From: Thermoleophilum album
GTDB lineage: Bacteria; Actinomycetota; Thermoleophilia; Solirubrobacterales; Thermoleophilaceae
Assembly (NCBI RefSeq): GCF_900108055.1
Contig: NZ_FNWJ01000001.1
Coordinates: 372,001 to 436,000, forward strand
Length of the DNA stretch: 64,000 nucleotides
Direction of reading: 5' to 3'
This document shows, piece by piece, positions 47,326 to 56,067 of the stretch (position 1 is its first letter; each line of letters begins with the position of its first letter). The translations under genes and the position numbers were made by a program. Under the pieces are notes generated by a model. That model was not told where the DNA came from. It saw nothing but the letters and a program-made list of their open reading frames with translations, and did no database searches.

Positions 47326-49809
47326 TCAAGCTCCGCCCGAACGGGCAGCCACCGATTCCGGCCGCGCGCTCCGCGGCCGCCTCGCCCGCCGCGCCCGACC
47401 GGGGGACGTGCGCACGCGACGACTGCCCTCGAGCGCCTCGGCGAGGACTTCCTCGACCGATTCGACCAACACGAACTCCAGCTCTTTGCGCAGGTGCTCG
47501 GGTACATCGGCGAGATCCTGCTCGTTGCGCGCCGGCAGGATCACGCGCTTGATGCCCGCCCGCTGCGCTGCCAGCACCTTTTCCTTGATCCCGCCGACCG
47601 GCAGCACCTGCCCGGTCAAGGTCAACTCGCCGGTCATTGCCGTATCGCCGCGCACCGGGCGTCCCGAGATCAAGGAAGCGAGCGCTGCCGCCATCGTGAC
47701 GCCAGCACTGGGCCCGTCCTTCGGGATCGCTCCCGCCGGTACGTGCAGATGGATGTCGTGGCGGCGAAACCAGTCTTCCGGCAGGTCTGGGGCGATCTCT
47801 TGTGCCCGCCGCCGGACATAGGAGAGCGCTGCCTGGGCCGACTCGCGCATCACATCGCCAAGCTGGCCGGTGAGGTGCAGGCGGCCTTCGCCCGGGAAAG
47901 CGGTGGCCTCCACGAACAGCACGTCGCCGCCGGTCGGCGTCCAGGCGAGCCCAGTCGCGACCCCTGGTTCGCTGGTCCTGCGCGCCGTCTCCGGTCGGTA
48001 GCGGCGCGGACCGAGCAGCTGCTCGACCTGGCGAGCCCTAATCACCCGCTTGGACTTGCGCCGGCCCTCGGCGAACTCGCGCGCCACCTTGCGACAGATG
48101 GCACCGATCTGGCGCTCTAGCTCGCGTACACCGGCCTCTCTGGTGTAGCCGTCGATGATCGCGTCGATCGCGTCGTCGGTGAACTCGATCTGCGAAGGGC
48201 GCAACCCGTTGCGCTCGATCTGTCGTGGCACGAGGTAGCGGCGGGCGATCTCTCGCTTCTCCTCGTGCGTGTAGCCGGCAAGCTCGATCACCTCCATCCG
48301 GTCGCGCAGCGGCGCAGGGATCGTTTCGAGCGTGTTCGCCGTGCAGATGAAGAGGACGTTGGAGAGGTCGAAGGGCAGATCGAGATAGTGATCTCGAAAC
48401 GTCGTGTTCTGCTCGGGGTCGAGAACTTCGAGCATCGCGCTCGCCGGGTCGCCGCGAAAGTCTGCGCCCATCTTGTCGATCTCGTCGATCATCAAAACCG
48501 GGTTGTTGGCACCAGCGTCGCGCAAGGCCCGGATGATCACCCCTGGCATCGCACCGATGTAGGTGCGGCGGTGACCCCGGATCTCCGCCTCGTCGCGCAC
48601 CCCGCCAACGGAGATGCGCTCGAACTTCCGCCCCATCGCCCGAGCAATCGAGCGACCGAGTGAGGTCTTACCGACACCAGGGGGTCCGACGAAGCAGAGA
48701 ATCGCCGACCGCGCATCCGGCTTGAGCTTGCGAACGGCGAGGAACTCGAGGATCCGCTCCTTGATCTTCTCGATGTCGTAGTGATCCTCGTCGAGCACCC
48801 GTCGTGCGTGTTCAAGGTCGATGCGGTCCTCGGTCGACTTCGACCACGGCAACGAAGCCAGCCACTCCAGGTAGCTACGAATCACGCCGTGCTCGGCGGA
48901 CTGCGGGGGTAAGCGCTCGAACCGTCTGAGCTCCCGCTCGGCCTGCTTGCGAGCGTGCTCGGGCAGACCGGCTTCGTCGAGCATCCGGCGTAGCTCTTCG
49001 ACCTCGGCTTGTTCGTCCTCACCCTCGCCGAGCTCTTCGCGAATCGCTTTCAGTTGCTGGCGCAGGAAGTACTCGCGCTGGCCCCGTTCGAGCTCGGACT
49101 GCACTTGCGACTGGATGCGCGTGCCGATCGAGATCAGCTCGAGCTCGCGCGCCAAGATCTCGGCCAGGCGCCGGAGCCGAGCGCGCACATCGCGCAGTTC
49201 CAGGAGTTCCTGCTTCTCCTCGGTCTTGATGCGCAGGGCACCGGCGATCAGGTAGGAGAGCTCGGACGGGTCGTCGATGTTGTGCACGGCCACCTGCAGT
49301 TCTTGGGGCAGGTAAGGCGACTGCTCGACGATGCGCGCGAAGTTGTCGCGCACGGCGCGCTCCAGCGCCTCCAGCTCCGGCGAGGCCTCGACGATGTCTG
49401 GGAGCTCCTCGACGGTCGCGACCAGGTACGGCTCGGTGGCCACGAAACGTCCGAAGCGCACACGCTCGCCGCACTGCACCAGCACACGCAAAGTGCCGTC
49501 CGGCACGCGCAGCATGCGGGCGATCGTCGCGGCGACCCCGACCCGATAGATGTCGTCGGGCCCCGGACGCTCGTTAGCCGGATCTCGGGAGGCAACCAGC
49601 GCGAGCATCCGGGTCCCGCCAAGGACATCGTTGACGAGCTTGACCGAGCGCTCTTGCCCGACCACCAAGGGCATCACGGTGTGCGGGAACGCGACGGTGT
49701 CGCGCAGTGGCAACACCGGCAGCGCGTCCGGCAGCTTTGTGCGCAGGATCAGCGCTTGTTCACCCATCGGTCCTGGAATCTCGACCTGCGTTGGTTCGCG
49801 TTCGCTCAT
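47326..49809 (-). CDS. lon: ATP-dependent Lon protease
   Basis: An 827-residue LonA protease that degrades misfolded and regulatory proteins. The N-terminal LAN domain starts at LPDALPVLPLRDTVAFPHTVMPLVVG. The ATPase has Walker A VGPPGVGKTSLGRSIA and Walker B MIDEIDKMG. The C-terminal protease has the catalytic Ser701 (DGPSAGVTM) and Lys742 (GGIKEKVLAAQ). The last 35 residues form a basic low-complexity tail. It lies 30 bp after the Hsp20 gene on the same strand, which groups two stress-response proteins. Confidence 0.97.
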   Translation of the reverse strand: MSEREPTQVEIPGPMGEQALILRTKLPDALPVLPLRDTVAFPHTVMPLVVGQERSVKLVNDVLGGTRMLALVASRDPANERPGPDDIYRVGVAATIARMLRVPDGTLRVLVQCGERVRFGRFVATEPYLVATVEELPDIVEASPELEALERAVRDNFARIVEQSPYLPQELQVAVHNIDDPSELSYLIAGALRIKTEEKQELLELRDVRARLRRLAEILARELELISIGTRIQSQVQSELERGQREYFLRQQLKAIREELGEGEDEQAEVEELRRMLDEAGLPEHARKQAERELRRFERLPPQSAEHGVIRSYLEWLASLPWSKSTEDRIDLEHARRVLDEDHYDIEKIKERILEFLAVRKLKPDARSAILCFVGPPGVGKTSLGRSIARAMGRKFERISVGGVRDEAEIRGHRRTYIGAMPGVIIRALRDAGANNPVLMIDEIDKMGADFRGDPASAMLEVLDPEQNTTFRDHYLDLPFDLSNVLFICTANTLETIPAPLRDRMEVIELAGYTHEEKREIARRYLVPRQIERNGLRPSQIEFTDDAIDAIIDGYTREAGVRELERQIGAICRKVAREFAEGRRKSKRVIRARQVEQLLGPRRYRPETARRTSEPGVATGLAWTPTGGDVLFVEATAFPGEGRLHLTGQLGDVMRESAQAALSYVRRRAQEIAPDLPEDWFRRHDIHLHVPAGAIPKDGPSAGVTMAAALASLISGRPVRGDTAMTGELTLTGQVLPVGGIKEKVLAAQRAGIKRVILPARNEQDLADVPEHLRKELEFVLVESVEEVLAEALEGSRRVRTSPGRARRARRPRSARPESVAARSGGA

Positions 49810-49839
49810 TGCCCGCTTTGCGCCGCGCGGCCGGCGCTG

Positions 49840-50295
49840 TCAGCGCCCGCGCGCACCGGTCACCTTCACCTTCGTGCGTCCCTCTCGCGCCCGCTCGCGG
49901 GCGAGCGGCAGCTCAATCCGCAGGATGCCGTCAACATAGGTGGCACGCGCGCCTCGCGCTTCCACATCGGCACCGAGATGGATCAGCCGACGGAAGCGTC
50001 CGCGTTCGATCTCGACCTGCTGGTAGGAGCAGGAGGACGAGGACTCGCCGAGCGGCCGCTCGCCACTGATCACCAGCGCCCGCCCGTGCAGCTCGACGAC
50101 CACGCCGCGTAGGTCGACACCGGCCAGCTCGACCAGCACGACCACGCGACCCTGCGCCTCGTCGTGAAGGACGTCGACCGCTGGCAGAAAACCGAGCGAT
50201 CCGCTTCGCTCGCGCTCGCTGAGGCTTCCGAAGAGCTCCTCGATCTCTCGCTGCAAGCGTTCGAACTCGCGGAACACGCCGCCTGACCCGGGCAC
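49840..50295 (-). CDS. Small heat-shock protein, Hsp20/alpha-crystallin family
   Basis: About 151 residues. The alpha-crystallin domain spans about 35-135 (LPAVDVLHDEAQGRVVVLVELAGVD; HGRALVISGERPLG; FRRLIHLGADVEARGARATYVDGILRIELP). The N-terminal arm is short and rich in Glu. The Cys-rich patch SSSSCSYQQ is unusual. Several GTG starts are possible (50295, 50277); the longest sensible one is used. These chaperones hold unfolding proteins for refolding or, here with lon downstream, for degradation. Confidence 0.85.
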   Translation of the reverse strand: MPGSGGVFREFERLQREIEELFGSLSERERSGSLGFLPAVDVLHDEAQGRVVVLVELAGVDLRGVVVELHGRALVISGERPLGESSSSCSYQQVEIERGRFRRLIHLGADVEARGARATYVDGILRIELPLARERAREGRTKVKVTGARGR

Positions 50296-50358
50296 ACCGC
50301 GAGCATAGCCGCGGCCGCCCGGCGGCAACGATCGCCGGCACCCGACCGCTGCGACGGC

Positions 50359-51150
50359 TCAGTCGAGTTCGAGCACGAGACCTTCGTGAGCCACTACGAC
50401 TTCGCCGTCGAAGGCGGCTTGCGCCTCGCGCTGCGCCCACGCTGGGTCAACTTCGTCGCTGACGTGCGTGAGCACCAGCTTGCGCGCGCCCGCGCGCGCC
50501 GCATGTTCGCCTGCTTCGCGCGGCGTGAGGTGTCCCCGCCGACGCCCCGCAAGCGGTGGTTCGGGCGTGACGAGCGTCGCCTCGAGCATCAGTAGATCGG
50601 CTCCCTGGGCGAACTTCACGAGCTCTTCGGAGGGGCCACAGTCGGCCCCGAAGACCAGTCGGGACGGGCGCTCATCAGCCCTCCCGCCAGGTGGTTCGAC
50701 GGCGATCGCGAAGGTCTCGGTGAAGTGCGGAACGGGTGCTGTGCGGAAGGCGATGCCACCGACGGTGAAAGCGTCGCCGCCGCGGTACTCGACGACCTCA
50801 AAAGCCCGGTCGACGAGCTCCCGATCCTCGAAGACCGCTGCGATCGTTCGCAAACGCTCGCCGAACCGCGGCGGTCCGATCAACCGCGGCCGCGCCCCAA
50901 CCGCTCGCGGTCGTGGGCTGTAGGTGAGGGCGTAGGAGAAAGGGATCAGATCGAGCACGTGGTCGCCGTGGAAGTGCGACACGACGACCGCATCGATCTC
51001 CGCGTAGTCGCGGTACAGCCGCAGCTTCCCGAACACCCCGTTGCCGCACTCGAGCAGCACCGCGGTGGAACCTTCCTCGAGCAGGTATCCCGAGCAGGCA
51101 CCGCCGGCGTCCTCCCAGGAGGGTGACTTGCCGAGCACCGTAAGCCGCAC
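50359..51150 (-). CDS. Metallo-beta-lactamase-fold hydrolase (RNase Z-like)
   Basis: A 263-residue MBL-fold hydrolase. It begins VRLTVLGKSPSWEDAGGACSGYLLEEGSTAVLLECGNGVFGKL and has the metal motif SHFHGDHVLDL, VFGADCGPSEEL (third ligand), a late THVSDEVD and GHLTPREAGEHAARAG. The wide Gly/Asp pattern resembles RNase Z and phosphodiesterase-type members. The nucleic acid arm (exosite) of true tRNase Z is not visible, so the substrate is open. GTG at 51150 marks the family N-terminus. Confidence 0.85.
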   Translation of the reverse strand: MRLTVLGKSPSWEDAGGACSGYLLEEGSTAVLLECGNGVFGKLRLYRDYAEIDAVVVSHFHGDHVLDLIPFSYALTYSPRPRAVGARPRLIGPPRFGERLRTIAAVFEDRELVDRAFEVVEYRGGDAFTVGGIAFRTAPVPHFTETFAIAVEPPGGRADERPSRLVFGADCGPSEELVKFAQGADLLMLEATLVTPEPPLAGRRRGHLTPREAGEHAARAGARKLVLTHVSDEVDPAWAQREAQAAFDGEVVVAHEGLVLELD

Positions 51151-51198
51151 AGCGGCGCGACGATAGCGACGCCACACAGCTGTCGGCGCTGAGCGTGC

Positions 51199-51429
51199 TC
51201 AGGACGCCCTGCACGGCGAGAGCGCTACTTGTTGCTCGCCGGCGTTGCCCTCCGCGTCGAGGTCCTCCCAGCCGAACCGGAAGGCGAAGGTCAGCTGTGG
51301 GTCTGGGACCAACCCGCGCTCGGCCGGTCGGAAGGTTGGGCAAGGGCGTTTCTCGCGCAGCGCACACAGTCCCTTGCGTTCGAAGAAGCAGTCTTCACAG
51401 CTTGGAGCCTTCCGACGGTGGCGGGACAT
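51199..51429 (-). CDS. Small Cys-rich protein
   Basis: A 76-residue protein with cysteines in C-x2-C-x7-C-x7-C spacing (SCEDCFFERKGLCALREKRPCPTFRP), then an acidic, beta-like end (LTFAFRFGWEDLDAEG) and a final Cys. The pattern suggests one zinc or iron-sulfur site. The ATG at 51429 has GAAGGGA upstream. It lies 48 bp before the MBL hydrolase start on the same strand. I recognise no family; similar small proteins with a CxxC-FF signature would be worth searching for. Confidence 0.6.
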   Translation of the reverse strand: MSRHRRKAPSCEDCFFERKGLCALREKRPCPTFRPAERGLVPDPQLTFAFRFGWEDLDAEGNAGEQQVALSPCRAS

Positions 51430-51627
51430 CTCGTTCCCTTCGACCTCCTGATCGCACTTTCGTGATCGCCTTCTCGGCGCACCGATGTTGGCGCGGCTCG
51501 CCGTACGAGGTCGCAGCAATCCCCGCTCGTTACGGAAAATCGGGAAACGACGAATTTGCAGGAACGTTGCGTTCATCCCTGCAATTTGCGCATTGGTCGC
51601 GCTCGCACCTCGCCAGGATGCCGAGGC

Positions 51628-52542
51628 GTGGAGCTAGTGATCGGGGCAACCGGCTACGTCGGCGGCCGCCTGCTCGAGCGGCTGATCGCGGAGGGGCGAG
51701 AGGTCCGAGCGCTGGTGCGCGACCCCGCCGCCCTCGAGACGCAAGCGGCGGTCGAGGTGGTGCGCGGCGATCTCGCCAGCGGCGAGGGCCTGGAAGAGGC
51801 CGTGCGCGGGGTCAGCTTCGCCTACTACCTCGCGCACTCCATGGAACCCGGACGCGAGCGCGACTTCGAGCGCGTGGAACGCGACTGCGCTCGTCGCTTC
51901 GTCGCGGTCGCGCGCGCCGCCGGCCTGGAACGCTGCGTCTACCTCGGGGGGATCGCCCCCCGCGGCCGCCGCTCCCGGCACCTGGCGTCGCGCCTCGCCG
52001 TCGAGCGGATACTGCTGCGAGGCCTGCCGCGTTCGACGGCGCTGCGCGCCTCGATCATCGTGGGTGCCCGGAGTCCGTCATTCCGTGTGATCGTGCGCCT
52101 AGTCGAGCGCTTACCGGTCCTACCGCTTCCTGCCTGGCGCGACCGGCGCACGGCACCAGTCGACGAGCGAGACATCATTGAGTGCTTAGCGCGCACACCC
52201 GCGACTCGCTGCGCGGAAGGCCGCTCGATCGATGTGGCAAGCCCAGACGAAGTGACCTTCGGCGAGCTCGTCCTGCGCGTCGCCGAGCACCTCGGCGTCC
52301 CACGCCTCCCGCTACCGCTCCCCGGTCACCACACGCCCATCAGCGCCCCGATCGTGAGCCGTCTAACTGGTCTGCCGGTGGCACTCGTCCGCCCCCTGAT
52401 GGAGAGCCTGGAATCGGACATCGTGCCCCGCGATCGCCGCGCCGTCACGGAGATCTACGGAATCCGCACGCGACCCCTCGACCGCGCGATCGAGCATGCG
52501 CTCGCCTGCTGGGAAGCCGAGGAACCGCTGGCTGCCCGCTGA
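51628..52542 (+). CDS. NAD(P)-binding Rossmann protein, atypical SDR-like
   Basis: A 304-residue protein. The N-terminal dinucleotide motif is VIGATGYVGGRLLERLI, followed by LVRDPAAL, VVRGDLAS, YYLAHSMEPG and YLGGIAPRG. This is the atypical SDR (NmrA/YbjT-like) layout and lacks the usual YxxxK; the SRxAVE segment is in its place. It may bind NAD(P) without classical catalysis, or act on a quinone-type substrate. GTG at 51628 is the first start in frame that keeps the Rossmann motif at the N-terminus. It runs with the SRPBCC gene 44 bp downstream. Confidence 0.82.
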   Translation: MELVIGATGYVGGRLLERLIAEGREVRALVRDPAALETQAAVEVVRGDLASGEGLEEAVRGVSFAYYLAHSMEPGRERDFERVERDCARRFVAVARAAGLERCVYLGGIAPRGRRSRHLASRLAVERILLRGLPRSTALRASIIVGARSPSFRVIVRLVERLPVLPLPAWRDRRTAPVDERDIIECLARTPATRCAEGRSIDVASPDEVTFGELVLRVAEHLGVPRLPLPLPGHHTPISAPIVSRLTGLPVALVRPLMESLESDIVPRDRRAVTEIYGIRTRPLDRAIEHALACWEAEEPLAAR

Positions 52543-52586
52543 CACAGCGGCCGCAGCTGCAAACTGCGACGATCCTGACTAAGCAG

Positions 52587-53033
52587 ATGCGGGTAGCGGT
52601 CACCACCGATTTGCCGGCTCCGATCGAACGCTGTTACGAGTTCGTCACCGACCCTTCCCGTTTGCAGGAATGGGTGACGGTCCACGAGCGGGTACTCGAG
52701 GCGCCCCCGCGACCGCTGCGCGCAGGCGCAGAAATGGTGCAGCAGTTGCGCGTGGCTGGGCGACCGGTAGTGGTGCGCTGGCGAGCGACCAAAGTCGAGC
52801 CACCGACGCTCGTGGAATGGGAGGGCACGGGACCCCTCCACGCCCGCGCACGCGTCATTTATCGGTTTTCGCCGAACGCAAGCGGGGGCACGCACTTCGA
52901 CTACGTCAACGAGTACGAGCTTCCGGGGGGGCCGCTCGGACGCCTCGCCGGCAAAACCGTAGCGATGCTCGCCCGACGCGAAGCCGAGACTTCACTGGAG
53001 CGCTTGCGTCGTCTTTTGAAGACAGCTACCTAA
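52587..53033 (+). CDS. SRPBCC (START-like) family protein
   Basis: A 148-residue protein of the helix-grip fold: VAVTTDLPAPIERCYEFVTDPSRLQEWV at the start, VVVRWRATKVEPPTLVEWEGTG in the middle, HFDYVNEYELPGGPLG and an amphipathic final helix (AETSLERLRRLLK). Such proteins bind hydrophobic ligands; the ligand is unknown. ATG at 52587 is the first Met. It follows the Rossmann-type gene on the same strand and is probably co-transcribed with it. Confidence 0.82.
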   Translation: MRVAVTTDLPAPIERCYEFVTDPSRLQEWVTVHERVLEAPPRPLRAGAEMVQQLRVAGRPVVVRWRATKVEPPTLVEWEGTGPLHARARVIYRFSPNASGGTHFDYVNEYELPGGPLGRLAGKTVAMLARREAETSLERLRRLLKTAT

Positions 53034-53249
53034 CCGTTACGTGCGTAGGCGGTCGCCGTAGTAGCGACATCACTCGCTAGGCGTACACGCGGATCAGCGC
53101 CTGATTGACTGACAGCCAAATGCCGTCTCTTGCGCCGACCGTCAAGCATTCTCAAGCCTTCATTCAGAGTTTGTTACTCGGTTTCGTTAAAGTTTGAACC
53201 TGCGGCGTCGTAGTACTAACAGTCACTCGACCCATCGGGAGGTCAACGC

Positions 53250-53681
53250 ATGACTGATTTTTTGGATCAGAAGGTGAAAGAGATGGAGGCACGGCTTCGC
53301 GAGCTACGCCCCCTGGTCGACGAGTACGAACGGCTGCAGAAGGCGCTTAGCGCGTTGCGGGGTGCTGTCACACAAGCGACGCGCAGCGAAGGTGGGCGGC
53401 GAGCGCGGAGGCGGGGCGGCGGTCGTCGTGGCCCTCGGCGCCCGAGGGGCACGCGCGCTGCTGAGGCGCTCGAGTTGATCACCCAAAACCCGGGGATCAA
53501 GGTTCGGGAGCTAGCCGAGCGGATGGGCATCACGCCGAACTACGTCTACCAACTGGTGCCCAAACTGGAGAGCGAGGGCAAGGTCGAGCGCCGCGACGGC
53601 GGTCTCTACGCCAAGCAGGACACCGCTGCACCGGCGTTCGGAGGGTTCGCGGCAAGCAGCGAGCAGGCGGGCACGGTTTAA
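53250..53681 (+). CDS. Winged-helix protein with coiled coil and Arg/Gly-rich segment
   Basis: A 143-residue protein. Residues 3-40 form a coiled coil (DQKVKEMEARLRELRPLVDEYERLQKALSAL). Residues 49-69 are an Arg/Gly-rich basic stretch. Residues 70-120 form a winged helix (AAEALELITQNPGIKVRELAERMGITPNYVYQLVPKLESEGKVERRDG). The last part is disordered. ATG at 53250 has GGGAGG eight bases upstream. The 216-bp upstream gap is markedly AT-rich for this genome (about 53105-53205), so it probably holds a strong promoter. A nucleoid or general regulatory protein is my best guess. Confidence 0.75.
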   Translation: MTDFLDQKVKEMEARLRELRPLVDEYERLQKALSALRGAVTQATRSEGGRRARRRGGGRRGPRRPRGTRAAEALELITQNPGIKVRELAERMGITPNYVYQLVPKLESEGKVERRDGGLYAKQDTAAPAFGGFAASSEQAGTV

Positions 53682-53708
53682 GCGCCCAAACAGGTAAGCA
53701 GGACTTTG

Positions 53709-53757
53709 CGGGCCGCGTCCGCTGCGCGCTAGCGGCGTCTGCAGCGGGCGCGGCCCG
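53709..53757. terminator. Bidirectional terminator-like hairpin
   Basis: Positions 53709-53725 pair with 53741-53757 over 17 bp with a single G-T wobble and a 15-base loop. It lies between the convergent winged-helix gene and mdh, so it can end transcription from both sides. No T-tract is visible on either side. Confidence 0.65.
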
Positions 53758-53771
53758 ATGCTTGCTGGGCG

Positions 53772-54773
53772 CTAGGCGGGGACGAGGCCCAGCGAACGGA
53801 CGGCGTCGCGCTCTTCACGTAGCTCTGCGACGCTCGCTTCGATACGGGACCGCGAGAACTCGTCAATCTCGAGCCCTTGCACGATCTCCCAGTTGCCACC
53901 CGCGCAACGGCACGGGAAGGAAGAAACCAAGCCTTCATCGACGCCGTAGGACCCGTCTGACGGGACCGCCATCGAGACCCAATCGCCGTTCGCGGTGCCG
54001 AGCGCCCAGTCGCGCACGTGGTCGATCGCCGCGTTCGCGGCCGACGCCGCCGACGACGCGCCGCGGGCCTCGATCACCGCAGCACCGCGTTTTTGAACCG
54101 TCGGGATGAATTCGTTTTCAAGCCAGTTTCGATCGCGGCCAATCGCATCGAACGCCGGCCGGCCATCGACTAGCGCATGGAAGACGTCGGGGTACTGGGT
54201 GGTCGAGTGGTTACCCCAGATCGTCATCCGCGTGATCCGCGAGACCGGCACCCCAGTTTTGCGAGCCAGCTGCGCGAGCGCGCGGTTGTGGTCGAGACGC
54301 GTCATCGCGGTGAAGCGTTCGCGCGGAATGTCGGGCGCGTTCTCCATCGCAACGAGACAGTTGGTGTTCGCCGGGTTACCAACGACGAGCACACGGACGT
54401 CGTCGGGGGCGTTGTCGTTGAGGGCACGGCCCTGCTCGGTGAAGATCCGACCGTTCGCTTCGAGCAAGTCTTTACGCTCCATCCCCTTGGTGCGGGGACG
54501 AGCGCCGACCAGCAGCACGTAGCTTGCGCCCTCGAAGGCGCGCGCGGGATCATCGAACGTGTCCATTCCCGCAAGCAGCGGGAAAGCGCAGTCCTCGAGC
54601 TCCATGCAAACTCCCTCGAGCGCACCCAGCGCTTGCGGGATCTCCAACATGTTGAGATGCACCGGCTGCTCGTTGCCGAGCATGTCACCGTTGGCGATGC
54701 GAAACAGCAGGCTGTAGGCGATCTGACCGGCCGCTCCGGTTACTGCGACCTTGACTGGCTGCTTCTCGCTCAT
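53772..54773 (-). CDS. mdh: Malate dehydrogenase
   Basis: A 333-residue NAD-dependent malate dehydrogenase of the cytosolic type, interconverting malate and oxaloacetate. It has [60 protein letters not shown], the catalytic pair in [13 protein letters not shown] and [14 protein letters not shown]. The GARPR and GMERKDLL region gives the substrate-binding Arg residues and marks it as malate rather than lactate dehydrogenase. It starts about 94 bp after isocitrate dehydrogenase on the same strand and may be in one operon with it. Confidence 0.96.
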   Translation of the reverse strand: MSEKQPVKVAVTGAAGQIAYSLLFRIANGDMLGNEQPVHLNMLEIPQALGALEGVCMELEDCAFPLLAGMDTFDDPARAFEGASYVLLVGARPRTKGMERKDLLEANGRIFTEQGRALNDNAPDDVRVLVVGNPANTNCLVAMENAPDIPRERFTAMTRLDHNRALAQLARKTGVPVSRITRMTIWGNHSTTQYPDVFHALVDGRPAFDAIGRDRNWLENEFIPTVQKRGAAVIEARGASSAASAANAAIDHVRDWALGTANGDWVSMAVPSDGSYGVDEGLVSSFPCRCAGGNWEIVQGLEIDEFSRSRIEASVAELREERDAVRSLGLVPA

Positions 54774-54867
54774 CTGCTAACCCCCGATGGTTTCTATCTT
54801 GCGCGTGGCCGTACCCGTTGCGGCACTTGCCGAGCGGGTGTAACGGTCGCCCCGGACCTCCGAACCG

Positions 54868-55965
54868 TCACCCCGAAGGGGCGATCGCAGCGAGTTCTTC
54901 GATTACCGCGTCCGCGAACTCGCTGGTACCGACGGCCGTCGGATCATCGCGCGTCGGCTTCAGGTCGTAGGTCACCTTCTCGCCCTTGCGAATCACTTCG
55001 GCGATGGCCCGCTCTAAACGATCCGCGGCCTCCATCTCACCTAGGTAGCGAAGCATCAGCACACCCGACAGCATCAGAGCTGTCGGGTTGACCTTGTTCA
55101 AGCCTTTGTACTTGGGAGCCGAACCATGCGTCGCCTCGAAGATCGCGTAGCCATCACCGATGTTCGCACCCGGAGCGAGCCCGAGGCCACCGATCATTCC
55201 GGCACCGAGGTCGGAAACGATGTCGCCGTAGAGGTTGGGGAGCACGATCACGTCGTACTCCTCCGGTCTCGTCACCAACTGATTGCAGAGGTTGTCGATG
55301 ATGCGGTCCTCAAACTCGATCGACGGATGGCGCTCGGCAACTTGCCTCGCCACTTCTAGAAAGAGCCCGTCGGTGAACTTCATGATGTTGGCCTTGTGCG
55401 CGGCGGTCACCTTGCGTCGACCGTTCTCCTCGGCGTAACGGAAGGCCGCTTCGACGATTCGCTGCGAACCAAAAACCGAGATCGGCTTGATCGAAATGCC
55501 CGCGTCTTCCCGTACCCGGGCGCCGAGCTCGTCAGCGAGGAAACGGCGTAGCCGTGCGCACTCGTCGCTCGTGCGCTCGAACTCGATACCGGCGTACAGG
55601 TCCTCGGTGTTCTCGCGCACAATCACGATGTCGGTCTCCGGGAAGCGCGTGCGCACACCCTCGTAGGCCTTGCACGGCCGGATACAGGCGTAGAGGTCGA
55701 AGGCCTGTCGCAGAGCGACGTTGATGGAGCGGTGGCCACTGCCCACAGGCGTGGTCGTGGGGCCTTTGATCGCGACCTTGTTGCGACGGATCGACTCCAG
55801 CGTGCGTTCGGGCAGCGGCGTGCCCTCCCGCTCGAAGACGTCGATACCCGCCTCCTGGAAGTCCCATTCGAACTCGACGCCGGTGGCCTCGAGGACGCGG
55901 CGAGTGGCCTCTGCGATCTCCGGCCCCGTGCCGTCCCCGGGAATGAACGTGACCCTGTGTGGCAA
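54868..55965 (-). CDS. Isocitrate dehydrogenase (IDH/IPMDH family)
   Basis: A 365-residue member of the decarboxylating dehydrogenase family. The substrate helix [19 protein letters not shown] has the Ser-x-Asn-x3-Arg pattern of isocitrate dehydrogenase and not of isopropylmalate dehydrogenase. Others are [30 protein letters not shown] and [20 protein letters not shown]. For the cofactor, GSAPKYKG has the Lys-Tyr pair and VTYDLKP the Tyr that E. coli uses for NADP, but the following Arg (E. coli R395) is replaced by Pro, so NAD versus NADP is unsettled. Short relative to E. coli IDH (416). It is divergent from the M50 gene. Confidence 0.92.
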   Translation of the reverse strand: MPHRVTFIPGDGTGPEIAEATRRVLEATGVEFEWDFQEAGIDVFEREGTPLPERTLESIRRNKVAIKGPTTTPVGSGHRSINVALRQAFDLYACIRPCKAYEGVRTRFPETDIVIVRENTEDLYAGIEFERTSDECARLRRFLADELGARVREDAGISIKPISVFGSQRIVEAAFRYAEENGRRKVTAAHKANIMKFTDGLFLEVARQVAERHPSIEFEDRIIDNLCNQLVTRPEEYDVIVLPNLYGDIVSDLGAGMIGGLGLAPGANIGDGYAIFEATHGSAPKYKGLNKVNPTALMLSGVLMLRYLGEMEAADRLERAIAEVIRKGEKVTYDLKPTRDDPTAVGTSEFADAVIEELAAIAPSG

Positions 55966-56067
55966 AGCTCTCTTCCCTTCTCACGCCGGTTCCTTTGCGC
56001 GCGGATTATCGCGCGCCGTCCAACGATCCGTAGCGAGAGCCGAGCGCGTGTGTCACCATCGCGGCCG

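Noticed and set aside
54177-55091. A 304-residue plus-strand frame across mdh and icd
   Set aside because: It is antisense to two clear enzymes, low in sense-like composition, and due to GC-rich third positions. No ribosome site or domain.
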